A DNA stretch of 64,000 bases, from NCBI RefSeq assembly GCF_004210375.1, contig NC_134825.1, positions 67,757,558 through 67,821,557 on the forward strand, in the 5' to 3' direction. The translations under genes and the position numbers were made by a program. The notes below the pieces were generated by a model. That model was not told the DNA's origin. It saw only the letters and a list, made by a program, of their open reading frames with translations, and did not search any database. Numbering within the stretch: position 1 is the first letter of the stretch; every line of letters starts with the position of its first letter. Below, in pieces: positions 1 to 12,310 of the stretch. The DNA is from Tachypleus tridentatus (lineage: Eukaryota > Arthropoda > Merostomata > Xiphosura > Limulidae).

Positions 1-57
1 CAATGTGCAACTATATCTTGATGGATTAGAGCTAAACTTGGTATTAGTGATGAGTGC

Positions 58-236
58 TTATGAGATAGATGATATTATGATATGTATGTTGACTTCATAT
101 GTGATAGGTGTTATTATATTGTAATATGTATGTTGACTTGAAATGTGATAGGTGTTATTATATTGTAATATGTGTGTTGACTTAAAATGTGATAAATGTT
201 ATTATATTGTAATATGTACGTTGAAATGTGATAGAT
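58..236. repeat. 44 bp tandem repeat, about 4 units
   Basis: The phrase gtgatag followed by ttattatattgtaatatg recurs with starts at 101, 145 and 189, a period of 44 bp. A diverged unit lies on each side; the last is shortened to about 39 bp. It is AT-rich and non-coding. Confidence 0.75.
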
Positions 237-1040
237 GACAATAAATTTCAAGCACTAAATTTATTTGTTTATTTGAAAACAAGACACAGTATTTAAGCAA
301 TATATGGCTAGGATTTGGTAAAATAAGAGCAAGGTATACACAAATACCTCTAGAATTATTGCACTTTTTGCCGAAAACACAATGATTAAAAAAATCTCTT
401 GATCCGAAGTTTAATCTCCTGATTAAAATTTTGAAACCTCCTGATTTTGAGCGATAGTTCTGTCATATGTGTGTATTTCGTCTAGTTTTGGATATTTCTA
501 TCGATTCTCTTTGGTTGCTTTGATGGTAGAATTTTAGTCCAGTAATGATTTTAATCAATCGAAATTAATTTTGTCGATAGTTATGAAAGGGCAACATCTG
601 TAATTATTTTAGTCACTACACGAAGAATGCAACGCTAAAAATCGAGTTTCAATACCCGTAGTAGGCAGAGCACAGATAGCCCTTTTTTTTCAGCTTTAAG
701 CTTAATAACAAACACACAAAGGCCGTGCACATGATAAATGCAATCATATATTTTTATAGTTACTTGGACTATGCCTTGGAAACTAGATGCGTAAACAAGT
801 TCAGGAACTGTACAAGTACGTGGAGTTGTTGGAAACATGAAAACGAGTGAACAAAAATTAAAAGAGTAGAATGAAAATACGTAAAACAAAATATAATTCT
901 AAACATAATTAAGCCTGAATGAAACATAAGCGTAATTAATTTAACTAATAAAAATAAAACGACAATCCAAACTCTGTGTAAACCGAATTCTAAACACTGA
1001 CAAGAATTAAGTCACATTAAACATACAACCCAGAACAAAT
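237..1040. other. Non-coding stretch with a decayed tRNA-like repeat scrap
   Basis: No convincing gene is visible. Around 630-685 there is a short scrap of a second tRNA-like repeat family (an 'aacgctaaaaatcgagtttcaatacccg' type phrase running into 'gcacagatagccc'). The minus-strand open frame at 635-889 lacks splice or start support and overlaps this repeat. Confidence 0.5.
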
Positions 1041-1369
1041 GAAATAAATAATAATGATAATACCTAACCACCAATAGGAAGAAATAAATAATAATGATAA
1101 TACCTAACCACCAATAGGAAGAAATAAATAATAATGATAATACCTAACCACCAATAGGAAGAAATAAATAATAATGATAATACCTAACCACCAATAGGAA
1201 GAAATAAATAATAATGACAATGCCTAACCACCAAAAGGAAGAAATAAATAATAATGATAATACTTAACCACCAATAGGATGAAATAAATAATAATGATAA
1301 TGCCTAACCACCAATAGGAAGAAATAAATAATAATGATAATGCCTAACCACCAATAGGAAGAAATAAAA
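1041..1369. repeat. 40 bp minisatellite, 8.2 units
   Basis: The unit starts gaaataaataataatgata and ends ccaccaataggaa. Exact 40 bp steps start at 1041, 1081, 1121, 1161, 1201, 1241, 1281 and 1321, with a partial unit at the end. The first four units are identical and the later ones differ by one to three bases, so the array grew recently from its left side. Confidence 0.97.
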
Positions 1370-3263
1370 AGGTGAACTAAGAAATGAAGTTAACACAGTT
1401 TATTAAAATTAAATTAAAAAATCCAAATCTACAATTGCTAATCAAAGTTAACAAAACAAACAACATCATTTGTTGTGTATTTTTGCAAAAACGAACATAG
1501 AAAGGACAATGATACAGGAACTTGTTCTTATCTTTTACCCAATTGTTTTCTGCGTCACAGTGAAACTATTCTCGGCCTTAGAAGCCTTCTTAGAAAATAG
1601 TGATTGCAAAATCACACTGAGTGCCAGAAAAATGGATATATCAGAAACATGTATTAAAGTATAGTAACAAATATAGTGAGAGAGAACAGAACTTATATTT
1701 TTTTATTGTTACTCTGGGATCTAACCTTATAGTAAATATGAAAATAGGACAACAATGATAAAACACACTTCACACTGATGTATCAAATTATTCCAAACTT
1801 ACTTTTCTAAACCCCTGTCTCCTATATACTAAAATAAGCTAATCTGGAAGCAGTCAAAAGCTTTATTACAAAATTCTTATTAATTTAAATATATATATAT
1901 ATCAAAATGTATCGTTATTTGTGTAGAAAGTAACTGACAAGAGTTATTGAAAATTGTTCATTGCAGTTTGTTAATACACAGCGATGTTATGTTGACCTAC
2001 TTTCTAAAGATGGCTCTTTATCGGATGAAATTTGAGGAAGCCTTGAGAAACAGAAAAAAAATATTCATAAAAATTTTGTACAAAATAAGTAACCTCTTAG
2101 ATGCTTCTAGCCATAAGATATAGTGTGCGTGAGTTTATTAATTTGGCATTTAAGCGTACTTAGCTTTTCAAAATGAGATTAAGCTAGTTTGATTATATCT
2201 AAAATAAAATAAACTTTTCCTTGGATGTGTTCAGAATTAAGAGATGTTGGACAAATTTTTTTAAGGGAAATATTTGGAATGTTTCTTTTGTTTTAGGATA
2301 AAGTTTCATGAGTAACTAACTGTAATCGAAACTAGAATCATAGCGATGTAAACCCTGAATCTTACCGGGGGATTAAATTGGATGTAAGTTTTCGAAAACT
2401 GATATTGTAGTGGATACAAATTTAGGAGCTGCAGAATGCTTTTTTGCGTCTCAAAATATTATAACAAACCTTTTTAGTTTTGTTTTGTGTTTAATTTTCA
2501 AGTTTGACATGCAAAAGTGTTGTGTATATTTGAAGTACAATATTTCCACTGTATATAGTTTACACACGTTTTAAGACACATAGTATCTTATATATATATA
2601 TATACGGTCATGATAATGGAAACTGCCAAGAATATTTGTTTTTCTTATACTATATATATACAGTGATCTGTAAAGGCTCTACACGGGATACTTAACAGAA
2701 TTATGGAACGATCCTGTATTTTTATAGGATCAGATATTTAAGTGCAAAGTATGAAAAACTAAAGTAAAACAAGTTAAATTACTTAAATAAGTTGGGGTAT
2801 TAAGATGGGCTTACGTAAGTGGTATACAAAATACCAATAATAACAAATGAAATAAACATCCAGTCCTTAAGTTTTCGATCAGTGGTATTTTCAGAAGATT
2901 GTTATTGTTGTTTCAGCACAAAGGTACAGCGTGGGTAATTGAACCCCGAATTCTAGCACTATAAGTCTATAAATTTACCGTTGACCCACCAGAGGGCACT
3001 TTCAAAGGAACGGGCCCTTATAGGAGAATAATTTTCCCTTTTTTGCTACATTTATTTTCAGTGCTTATTCTGTTCATTTAACGAGACTTTAATAACTTAT
3101 ATCTCAAAAGATAAAGATAAATCACAATTAGAACAAACTCTTAATCCGAGAACTTTCAAAAGTTTTACTGTAGCCTGCTCAAGTAACACGCATGCGTGAG
3201 TAAGGTGATCCTTTACTTACAGATTGTATTAATTTATTTCTTCTTATTTTTATTTTATTCAAG
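1370..3263. other. No gene seen
   Basis: AT-rich sequence with short (ta)n runs near 1890 and 2590. A decayed tRNA-like repeat scrap lies near 2915-2995. The open frame at 1470-1664 has no splice or start context that would make it credible. Confidence 0.5.
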
Positions 3264-3528
3264 AAACGTTCAAAAAGAATCAGACGAACGGCGATGAAGG
3301 CATGTCGTTATATTGGAGTTGGGCTGGCAAACATGGCTCCCACCGTTGGAACGCCAATGGCTGCTTCTGTGGAAAATCCGTTCTGGTACTCTGAAAATTA
3401 TTGTTACCCATGCACATATCCTTCAAGACTTAACCAATATGGATCAATTAACTATACTGGAAATCCTTGGGGTAGAAATCGACCAATTAGTGTGTGGTAA
3501 GACAGTTCGGAACAACAAAAGTCACTGA
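3264..3528 (+). CDS. Possible orphan terminal exon, product unknown
   Basis: A polypyrimidine tract (3236-3260) ends in a good acceptor AG at 3262-3263. The sequence after it is richer in G+C than its surroundings and is followed by AATAAA at 3557-3562. One frame, open from the acceptor to a stop at 3500, begins with a basic run (KRSKRIRR, furin-like) and continues with IGVGLANMAPTVG and a Tyr/Asn/Pro-rich end with two cysteines (YCYPC). A second frame, open to 3528, is leucine-rich and ends CGKTVRNNKSH. I cannot tell which frame, if either, is used. No upstream exon was identified and no family was recognised. It could also be an old repeat remnant. Confidence 0.35.
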
Positions 3529-3556
3529 GATGGACTCTGTAAATTTAAAATTTATA

Positions 3557-3562
3557 AATAAA
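3557..3562 (+). promoter_or_regulatory. Candidate polyadenylation signal AATAAA
   Basis: It lies 57 bp after the stop of one frame and 29 bp after the stop of the other frame of the possible terminal exon, a normal distance. The motif is common by chance in AT-rich DNA. Confidence 0.3.
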
Positions 3563-4207
3563 TCAGGGTGGATGGTGCTATTCTAATGAAAGTTATGTAT
3601 ATATATATGATTATCAATTAATTATTTTTACTGGTTTTATTGAGAACAGGTAATATTTTGATTGTTACTATTTTCAAAAAGATAAATTGTAAATAAATTT
3701 TCGAAAATTTTTGTTGTTTTCAGAAGAAAACAAAATATTAAATTTATTGTTTAAATATCAGTGAAATATTAACTTATATAAAGGAAAAGGATTTTATACA
3801 GCAAACCGTTTGTAGTCAATCAGGTTCTTATTTTACCAAATTAATAATTGTGAAATTATATAACATTACGTTAATCATAATATGAATTACATCACATCTA
3901 GCCAATTTGACATTTTGACCAATTTAATAATTGGGCTGAATTTACTTAAAAGGCAAATGTTTTAAAATGCCAATTGAAGAAACAGAATGCTGTAAAAATG
4001 AACTCCAATTGGCATTATGGCTAAATAGAAAACTTTCTGAGAGATTTAAAAAATGCGAGTTGAATATCTTATGTATTTTGGTAATGAAATAAAGTAATTT
4101 AGAATTAGTTGTCCTTAGTCCTTACATAGTCTTTACAACTTTTTGTCAAACAAGACATTAATATTTGAAGAATTTCGTTATTAAATATCAAAACATAATT
4201 TTAGTTA

Positions 4208-4487
4208 TCCCGGTGTTGCCAGGTGGGTTAAGGCATTCAACTCGTAATCTGAGAGTCGCGGTTTCGAATCCTCGTCGCACCAAACATGCTCGCCCTTTCA
4301 GGCGTGGGGGCGTTATTATGTAACGGTCAATCCCACTATTCGTTGGTAAAAGAGTAGCCTAAGAGTTGGTGGTGGGTGGTGATGACTAGCTGCCTTTCCT
4401 TTAGTCTTACACTGCAAAATTAGGGACGGCTAGCGCAGATAGCCCTCGTGTAGCTTTGTGCGAAATTCAAAAAACAAATAAACAATC
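4208..4487 (+). mobile_element. tRNA-derived SINE, near full length
   Basis: The head is tRNA-like, with an A-box-like part (gccaggtgggttaaggc), an anticodon-loop region ctcgtaatctgag and a B-box variant ggtttcgaatcc. The family body follows (ggtggtgatgactagctgcc, gggacggctagcgcagatag) and the end is gcgaaattcaaaa with an acaaa-type tail. This copy has several substitutions relative to the best copies in the window. Confidence 0.9.
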
Positions 4488-4528
4488 ACTTCAAATTATA
4501 TATATATATATGTATATTAATATAAAAT

Positions 4529-4805
4529 GCCCGGCATGGCCAGTTAGGTTAAGGCGTTCGACTCGTAATCTGAGGGTCGCGGGTTCGAATCCCGGTCGCA
4601 CCAAACATGCTTGCCCTTTAGCCGTGGGGCCTTATACGGTGACGGTCAATCCCACTATTCGTTGGTAAAAGAGTATCCCAAGAGTTGGCGGTGGGTGGTG
4701 ATGACTAGCTGCCTTCCCTCTTGTCTTACACTGCAAAATTAGGGACGGTTAGCACAGATAACTCTCGATTAGCTTTGTCCGAAATTTAAAAAACAAACAA
4801 ACAAT
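4529..4805 (+). mobile_element. tRNA-derived SINE, full length with TSD
   Basis: It begins gcccggcatggccagttagg and carries an intact B box (ggttcgaatcc) and an (acaa)n tail. It is flanked by a target-site duplication: aatataaaat at 4519-4528 and aatataaaaat at 4806-4816. Confidence 0.93.
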
Positions 4806-5927
4806 AATATAAAAATCTTCTGATACTGACTTTTAACAGAATAAAATGGGCCAGATTTGCCCCGAATCTATTCATTTGTAGCAGGGACAGAACTTCAAAA
4901 CCCAGGCATATAATTTTAAACGAATAATACGCAGTCAGTGCTAAGTCATGCTCTTTTTGAAGTCAGCACTGTTTCGAAAATGATATCTATACTTTCCTAT
5001 AATTCTGTACATCAAAATTAAGTATTTTTAATCAACCCAGTTTGAACCCTAAGCTGTTATAATCATGGCCACGAAATGTGTTGCCTCTATAGTACACTGT
5101 AATTGTGAATTGGTTTTGACGGGCATTGCAGCTAGCTGACCTAGGGGAGTTACCGACACGAGAACTAGATGGGAAAATAGAACTCTCGCACGTTGTGTTT
5201 GTGCACATGTGACTGGTCGATTATCTATGGTTGACCTCAATACGGTTTTATTTTTGGACTTTCACTAATTCTCAACTTTGTCAATATGTTGATTTTATTT
5301 CATTTTTATTCAGTTCTGATTATTTCGAATATATCCTATCCTTTCTTTGTGTGCATCTTATTTATGCCAACAACTCTAAACTTCCCATTTAGAGGTAAAG
5401 AAAATTTATCTATTTTTTTTAAATTGCCTGTGTGTCTTCCTTTCTACACAAGTTGTACACAACAACCCGCCTTCCCCCGAATCTTTTTTTTTGTGTGAAA
5501 TACTTAACGCTGCAAGAGGGCTGATGATAAAAAAATCATTTATAATTTCGCAATGCGTATCTGTTGACAGATATTTGTTACGCAGAGCTGCATACAGTAA
5601 GATGTCTTAAACAGGAACTTCCTTTTTGTCTAAAGCATTTCCTTTAAAAAAAAAACATGTCGTGTAATCTCTGCTCTATATGCGTACAAAGCGTCTGACT
5701 GGTTTTCTACTTAGAAATGCTTGTGAATTAACTCTCGTTGGGTGGATTATAAAAATATATTTTTCTTGTAGCTAATCACCATAACTATTGCATATTAATT
5801 CGTGATGACGAGGAATTTACTTTAAGTAAATATGTGGTACGTAGAAAACACAAAACAAATAACAACATTTTAACTTCCTTTGGTCATCATTAGGTTATTC
5901 CAAGGAGGTTAAAAATTGTTTGGTGTG

Positions 5928-6082
5928 GTCTGGCATGGCCAGATGATTAGGAACGCTTTACTCATAATCTGAGGGTTGCAGGTTCGAATCCCCGTCCACC
6001 AAACAGGCTCGTTCTTTCAGCCGAGGGGCCGTTATATTGTTTCGATCAATCCAAATGTTCGATGGTTAAAGAGTAGGCCAAG
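5928..6082 (+). mobile_element. tRNA-derived SINE, 3'-truncated
   Basis: The tRNA-like head and the first half of the body are present (ctggcatggccag, ggttcgaatccccg, ctttcagccga). The family sequence stops soon after 'aaagagtaggccaag'. It is an old, substituted copy. Confidence 0.8.
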
Positions 6083-6317
6083 GTGTGTGTACATGCACAA
6101 CAAATGAAATTAGTAAATCAGTAGTGAATTATGAAAAGCTTATCTTTTACCTTGATAGACCGATAATAGATAGGTAGGTGTAGATGGATAAATAGATACT
6201 ACCAAAAATTAGGACTTTAATATGTTTAGTTTCCATATTTTGAAACAAAATATTGAAGAACAGAAACTAATTTGTGCTGGCTGCATTCTTTCTAGAAACT
6301 TCCATTACAACAACTCA

Positions 6318-6562
6318 CAGGACTCGTAATCTAAGGGTCGCAGTTTCGAATCCCTCTCGCACCAAACATGATCTCCTTTTCAGCCGGGGGCATTATAATG
6401 TGATGGTCAATTCCACTATTCGTTAGTAAAGAGTAGCCCAAAAGTTGGTGGTGGGTGGTGATGACTAGCTGTCTTCCCTCTAGTCTTACACTGCTAAATT
6501 AAGGACGGCTAGCGCAGATAGCCCTCGAGTAGCTTTGCGCGAAATTAGAAAAAAACGAACAA
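6318..6562 (+). mobile_element. 5'-truncated tRNA-derived SINE with TSD
   Basis: It starts inside the tRNA head at actcgtaatctaagggtc, lacking the A-box part, and ends in the acaaac tail. The flanks carry acaacaactca at 6307-6317 and 6563-6573. This shows that insertion itself was 5'-truncated, as in LINE-mediated target-primed reverse transcription. Confidence 0.9.
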
Positions 6563-6573
6563 ACAACAACTCA

Positions 6574-7510
6574 ACCAATTAAAGTGCCGAATGAAATTCG
6601 TCACCAATTTATTGGGACTGCGACTATCTGAGATCTTTGGTACGACATTTTCGCATGAAGGAAGCAATCAAGTAGTTAGGGGATTTCCCTTTTTATAAAT
6701 GTGTTGAATTACCTACAATTATAAAATGTTCCTAAATTTTGCGAATCCTAGTAATTAAAAATGAAATGCGTGAAATGATTCAGTAATGATAGAAAGTTTT
6801 ATTTCAAATGCTATTAGTGTCAGATAAAAAAAACTTAAAATGTTTTCTGATGTATCTTAAATTAGTTTGTAAATCTCGGACGGAATTGGTAGAAAAAATA
6901 CCCCAACAAAAACAGTTAAGTTGCCTGATATTAGAGAAAATTAAATGGAAATATATTTGTAGGTAACACACAAACATAAGTAAAATTTTAAAGTGAAAAT
7001 AATAAACAAAATATTATATGTCTTATATTAACTTAATGGTGTATTGTATTTATATGTAAAATTTAGATATTGTTGAATGACCTATTATTTGTATTTTATG
7101 TTTATAGTAAAATAATTAAAGTTATCTACTCAGGTCCCTAATTTTGAACTACTGACTAGGCAACCAGTCAACAGGATCTTACCATCCAATATAGATTATT
7201 AATTTTCACTCTTATAACGCATACACATTTTAAAGTTGGGGAATATTTTGTGGCATCGTAAGGATTCGAGCTTGGGTCGGAAGTTTTAAGAACAAAGCTC
7301 CATTATAGGGCTAACTACGCATTAATAAATAATCAGTAAAGAGGTGAATAGATAACGTTTAGTGCTAACTACCTCTCTCTTATTGTAACCTAGTATTTAC
7401 GTCTTATGCGACAATATATGATGCTGTGATGACTTATAGTTTGATATATCATATACTGCTACTCGTTTATATTAGTATTGAGCTTTTTAAGATTTGTCAT
7501 TTGTTTTAGT
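6574..7510. other. No gene seen
   Basis: AT-rich intergenic sequence. No open frame with splice support and no recognisable repeat apart from low-complexity A/T stretches. Confidence 0.5.
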
Positions 7511-7515
7511 GAGTA

Positions 7516-7775
7516 TAGCATGGACTGACGGTTAGAACGCTCGACTCGCAATACGAGGGTCGCTAGTTCGAATCTTTGAATATGCTCACCTTGTCAGGCG
7601 TGAGAGCATTATAATGTAATGGTCAAACCCATTATTCATTGGTAAAATATTATCCCAAGAGTTGGAGATGGGTGGTATTGATTAGCTGCTTTCCCTCTTC
7701 TCTATCACTGCTAAATTATGGATGGCTACTACAAATAACCCTCCTTTAGCTTTGCGCGAAGTTCAAAAGAAATCA
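7516..7775 (+). mobile_element. Old diverged tRNA-derived SINE
   Basis: Head (catggactgacggttagaac, ctagttcgaatc), body (gagttggagatgggtggt, tagctgctttccctctt) and tail (gctttgcgcgaagttcaaaa) follow the family order, with many substitutions and a short deletion after the B box. Confidence 0.8.
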
Positions 7776-10320
7776 AACCAATTGTTCTAGTGTATGTGTG
7801 GTTTCCACATAATACATCGGTCAAGAAGGTTGTGAAGCTCCCTTCTCACTGGTTTGCCTGTTCTGAATGATAAGTAAAAATAATTAATTCAAAGGAACTT
7901 ATTTTTTGTTTGTAGTGAAGATAACGGTAAGGTTTTACCTATTCTACGAAAGCAGACAACACTTTTCTTCATTCGTATGTCAGGTGATATTTCGAGGTAA
8001 CAACCTCTCTTATTCTCTATTGTAACGCTAGATCCCGAAGGATACATTTTCTCAGACTAGAACAGATCTTTCAGACAGAAGAAAATATATGTTTGATTGT
8101 AGTGAAGCTGCACAATGGGCTATATTTGTTCTGTCTGACTCCCTCCCAATTAAAGATTTATAAATTCAGAAATAACATATTTTAGTCTGAAAATACTACA
8201 ATAGAATTATGCCAGTTTTGTGTTTATATTAGGCAAACGGATTATTAAGTTTTTGTTTCCTTATATGATAGCAATCGTATTAAGCCAACATATATTAGAT
8301 CTTTTTTTTTTCATTTCTGATGCAAAATTTAGTTTTAGTGTTTAGTCTATACTATTTTAATGGTTCCTTTGTAAATTGTAAATTGCCTGTGGCAAAAGTA
8401 AGTTTTCAGCAAACAATATAATATTTATATTATTATACCTAAACTTTATGATTTATACTTAACATTGTTCATATTTCGCTTTTGTTTTTTGTTTTATATT
8501 CTCATGACGTATTTTAGTGAATAATACAAACGAAGGTGGGGAGAAAAGAATATAAGGGTGTTACTTCCCATGACGAAAATAATGAAATGAATCACGAATA
8601 GTTTGTACTCTGTTTTGTTTTTAAGATACTGTGAATTTTTTGCATGTGTGGAAACGACAAGCTGATTCAAACAGTTCTTTCTCCAAGGATAAAGTCTGTT
8701 ATTACACATAATTGTTTCAGACACACATACAAATTGTGAGAAATTAAAGTACAATTTGACATGTAGTTTATATTCATTTAATGACTGTTTTGTTTTGTAT
8801 GCCATAATTCACACTTGATAATCAGGTGTTTTTTTTTAATAAACTGAGTGGAATTTAATAACATTGTTTATTTTAGATGCTTTCTCTATAACTTCAAGGA
8901 TAATATAAGTAAAGTAAAAAAAAAGTTTCATCATTACGCACTTTTTGTGATTTATCTACATGAACCTAATCTAGTTTACATCATAATAGTCGATAATCAT
9001 AAAGGTTAATGACATAAATATTGTCTAGACCGTTAATATGCCTGGCGTATCCCAGCTGACCTGATGAGTTCTGGTATTGATCAAAGGTTCTCATCGGTAC
9101 TGAATATTGCAGAGCTAGGATAGCTGATCTATATTTTTTAATTTATTTCCTCTTATAAGTTCATAGAATTTAACTGGTTGCTGGAGTGAAAAATGAATCC
9201 TTCCAAGAACGAGATCTATGTGGACACCTACTTTTATAGCTAGGCAAAGATCTTTGTGGCGTACCTTGTAAGTTCTCAGATAACATACTTCAACCAGTAG
9301 TTTATATATTGTTCTATGCCATTTCAAACCAGCTTGTACATGTCTTCTGGTGGGACAGCGACACGTTTACAAGCTTACAACAATAAAAATCTGTGGTTCG
9401 ATTTCTAGAGATGGATACAGTAGATGGTTTAATGTAGCTTTGCTCTAAAAGACACAAACGTGTTACTTTATTACTTGTTTGAATAGCATAAATTCGTAGA
9501 AGTTCTACAAATTACAGTACGTAACCATTACCTGTGTAAAAATATAATCACGTGATTACGACATTGAGATATCTGGTCAACACGGGCTAGATTAACAACA
9601 TGCAGAAAGAGCATGAATTTGAAAAACAAACAAACGTGAATATGTAATAAAACATCTTTATTCCAAAGGTGTTAATGAATCAAATAGTCTAATGTATTAG
9701 AAAATAAGTTACAAATTACTGTACATACAAAACACAAAAGTACTTGAATTGGAATCAACTGAAATAGTTAGCAAAGGTTACTTTTTTCTAAATTTATTTC
9801 GTTAAAAAGTAGAATTAAAAATAACATTTCAAATACTTGTTACCGACGACAGTATATGGAAGTAATAAGTAATAATTGTGTGTTTTGTAAGTAAGATGTA
9901 ATTTGTTCTTTCTTTCATGCCATTATCGTTAACATCATTGTATTTTATTATATATATTATTTTGTTTTATTAGTTTAGTATATGGTTTAATGGCTAACTT
10001 CAATCAAACAAATATCATTATGTCTGCAATCGAAAATATCGCTAGCAGCTAAGTACTTTGCTGATAGAAGAATTCGTTCTGATCTTTATACATACTATTT
10101 ATTTAGCAGAACTCACAACAGAGTAGATTTTTAGTTTTGGTTCTCGTTGTGGTCAGCAGATGGTGCTTACTTGAGTAAAGGAGCATTATTATTCCAATAT
10201 AATAATAGGTAAGCAAACATCGATTTATGAGCGCAAGGAATACCTTTACTGATGATGGAACATATTACGTGTTTCGAGAGAACACTGGCCTGTCCTTTTT
10301 CAGCTATTATCAGTTATTTC
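7776..10320. other. No gene seen; decayed repeat scraps
   Basis: Short pieces resembling the second tRNA-like repeat family occur near 8105-8135 (gctgcacaatgggctatat) and 9345-9450. The minus-strand frames at 8494-8805 and 9115-9327 are AT-driven, without family resemblance or splice context, and are not called as genes. Confidence 0.45.
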
Positions 10321-10323
10321 AAT

Positions 10324-11165
10324 TCAATACGTAACACGAATTTCGGAATGAAACTTTAATTTCTCTTCGCCTTTGTCGTGATTTTGATGTGGGCTGTACT
10401 TGAAGTTTTGTGGTTTTAACTTAAAGCAGACTGTGTTTTCAAGACATGTTTGAAGACGCTTCAAGCAGTCAGGAGGAATCCAGAGAGTCTTGAACCCAGA
10501 ATTCATAAACCAAATGACCCTTGTGAGGCATAGAATCTTTTAAAGTGACAAGGATCCATAAAACCAAATCGTGGAAGAAACGGGAATGCCAAAAAAACAT
10601 GCCTGGGTCACTACCGGGAAGAAAAGGACTGAATAAGACATTTATGGAGGGAAAGATGAGAGTGAGAAACATTACATTATTTTCTCAGAAGATATTTACC
10701 ATCAGAACGTTGCAGGCTTTTCAAGGAACGGCTATATTCGTAATCGCTGTTGTAATCATGGTAATAGATTTGGTTGAAAGGGAAGAAGCCGTCAAAAGCT
10801 ATAGGGTCGGAATGTATAGGCGTGTGGAATCGAAGTTTTAGAAGATTTCATGAAGGTTGTTCGCCGAAAGTGGTCAACGGTGGTCTTTACTCGTGTAAGG
10901 TTTAGCCTATGTGAACTTGGTGGCATAAATGACGGTGTCTGCTTACATGGATGAATCGTTAGTTTCAAAGATGTCGATCTGGGTGGCTTGATCAGTTGTA
11001 GAAGTATTTCTACTTGTTTGCATGAATTGGTCAATAGATAGCAGAGTGGTACGTGGCGGCAGTTGGGTTGGTGGCTTGAAGTAATTGCCAAAGTTGGTGA
11101 AGCCTTTTTACGATTTCCTTTATCGTGTTTTTCGGTTTTGAAATGAAAGAAGTAGTAAAAGCAGT
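10324..11165 (-). repeat. Unclassified interspersed repeat, copy 1
   Basis: From about 10655 to 11160 this matches 35788-36315 in the same orientation: gaaacattacatta, then ccatcagaacgttgcaggct, and later tttcggttttgaaatgaaag. The minus strand carries long but interrupted open stretches (10792-11091, 10469-10672, 10324-10506), which suggests a decayed element with coding on that strand. I could not assign a family. Confidence 0.6.
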
Positions 11166-11494
11166 CTTATATACAAACAAGTATATAACTTTTATAAGTT
11201 GTATAACTTTATAAAGATTTTAGCATAAACTGAACTAATCTATTTGTTTACCAGTACAATTACCACAACTATCTAAAACCTAAGTTGTATTTATCAAATG
11301 TTTGTAACCGAAGGTTAATTGGGAAGTAGACTGATTGAGTCAAAAGCTCTGTGCACAAGTCTCGCTTAAACTAGTAATACGATATTTCAATTAATACAGG
11401 CTGATCACTAAAATAAAATAATAGGAAAATTCTTGTGAATATTTATATGCAAAAAACGGCTCGTTTGGGCTGAGAAAACACTTTACATAGAAGA

Positions 11495-11536
11495 GCGAAC
11501 AACGTTTCGACTTTCTTCGGTCATCGTCAGGTTCAC
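11495..11536 (-). ncRNA. Hammerhead-ribozyme-like motif, left PLE end
   Basis: On the minus strand: GUGAAC, then CUGACGA, a short stem II with loop, GAAAC, GUU and GUUCGC. The outer six bases pair (GUGAAC with GUUCGC, one G-U wobble), giving stem I. Stem III is only AC/GU. Stem III this short is known for PLE hammerheads, which are thought to act as dimers. Stem II is imperfect, so activity is doubtful. Confidence 0.6.
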
Positions 11537-11654
11537 AAAGAAAGAGGTAACTGACCGGAAGCTGACCACATGTTTGAAAGGGGTTGTGTAACTGTGTGTC
11601 GAAATGTAGAGGGCGGTATTAGATGTTTGAATATATAATTTATTATATTAATAT

Positions 11655-12020
11655 AGGTATAAAGGCGTTCCTTTATATTGGTTTATTTTGGGTTTAAGTT
11701 GTTGTATAAGTAAGGCTTCTTTAATTTTACGTTTGTTTATGTTTGTTTCTTTATTTAATATTTGAGTGTTTTCTATGGTTATGTTGTGTTTATTTGACTT
11801 GCAGTGTTCGAAAACGTGTGAAGGTGACTTTTATGTTCTTTGAATCTGGTTTCCATTTTCTACTTGTTTCTCAATATAGAAGTCGTGGCAGTTATCACAT
11901 TGTATTTTATAAATAATGTTGGTGTGGTGTTTGTCAGTGTAGTTTTTACATAGTATAGACCTCAGTTTTGTGCCGGGTTTTTGAATAAACTTGGTATTAA
12001 TTGGAATGTCATATTTTATT
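11655..12020 (-). pseudogene. PLE GIY-YIG endonuclease remnant, left arm
   Basis: This is the mirror of the endonuclease block in the right arm: the reverse complement of cacgacttctatattg and of the flanking Lys-rich tail can be read here. In PLEs this C-terminal nuclease nicks target DNA for target-primed reverse transcription. The copy is decayed. Confidence 0.75.
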
Positions 12021-12310
12021 TACTAATTTTGCCAAATGTTGGTTATTTGTTTGCTGATGTCGGAATATATGGTATACAGCAGCAGTATATGGTTTCGTGG
12101 TTTTGATTCGTGAGCTGTATTTACTTTAGTTGGTTGATTTTGCTTTCTGTCTAGGTGTGTGCGTATAATGTTTTCTACGGTTTGTGGAGAAACTTATTGA
12201 TGTTGGTGAAGTATTGTTTTATTTGTCTAATTCATCGTTAATTTTATCTGGTGAGCATAGTTTATGGCTGTGTTTATTTGGTTTCTTAGTATGTTGAGTT
12301 TTGTGTTGTT

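Noticed and set aside
4529-4605. Possible tRNA gene with CGT anticodon-like loop
   Set aside because: The tRNA-like head is continuous with a SINE body and tail, has target-site duplications and occurs many times, so it is the SINE head and not a functional tRNA gene.
8494-8805. 103-codon minus-strand open frame
   Set aside because: AT-driven composition, no family motifs, no splice or promoter context.
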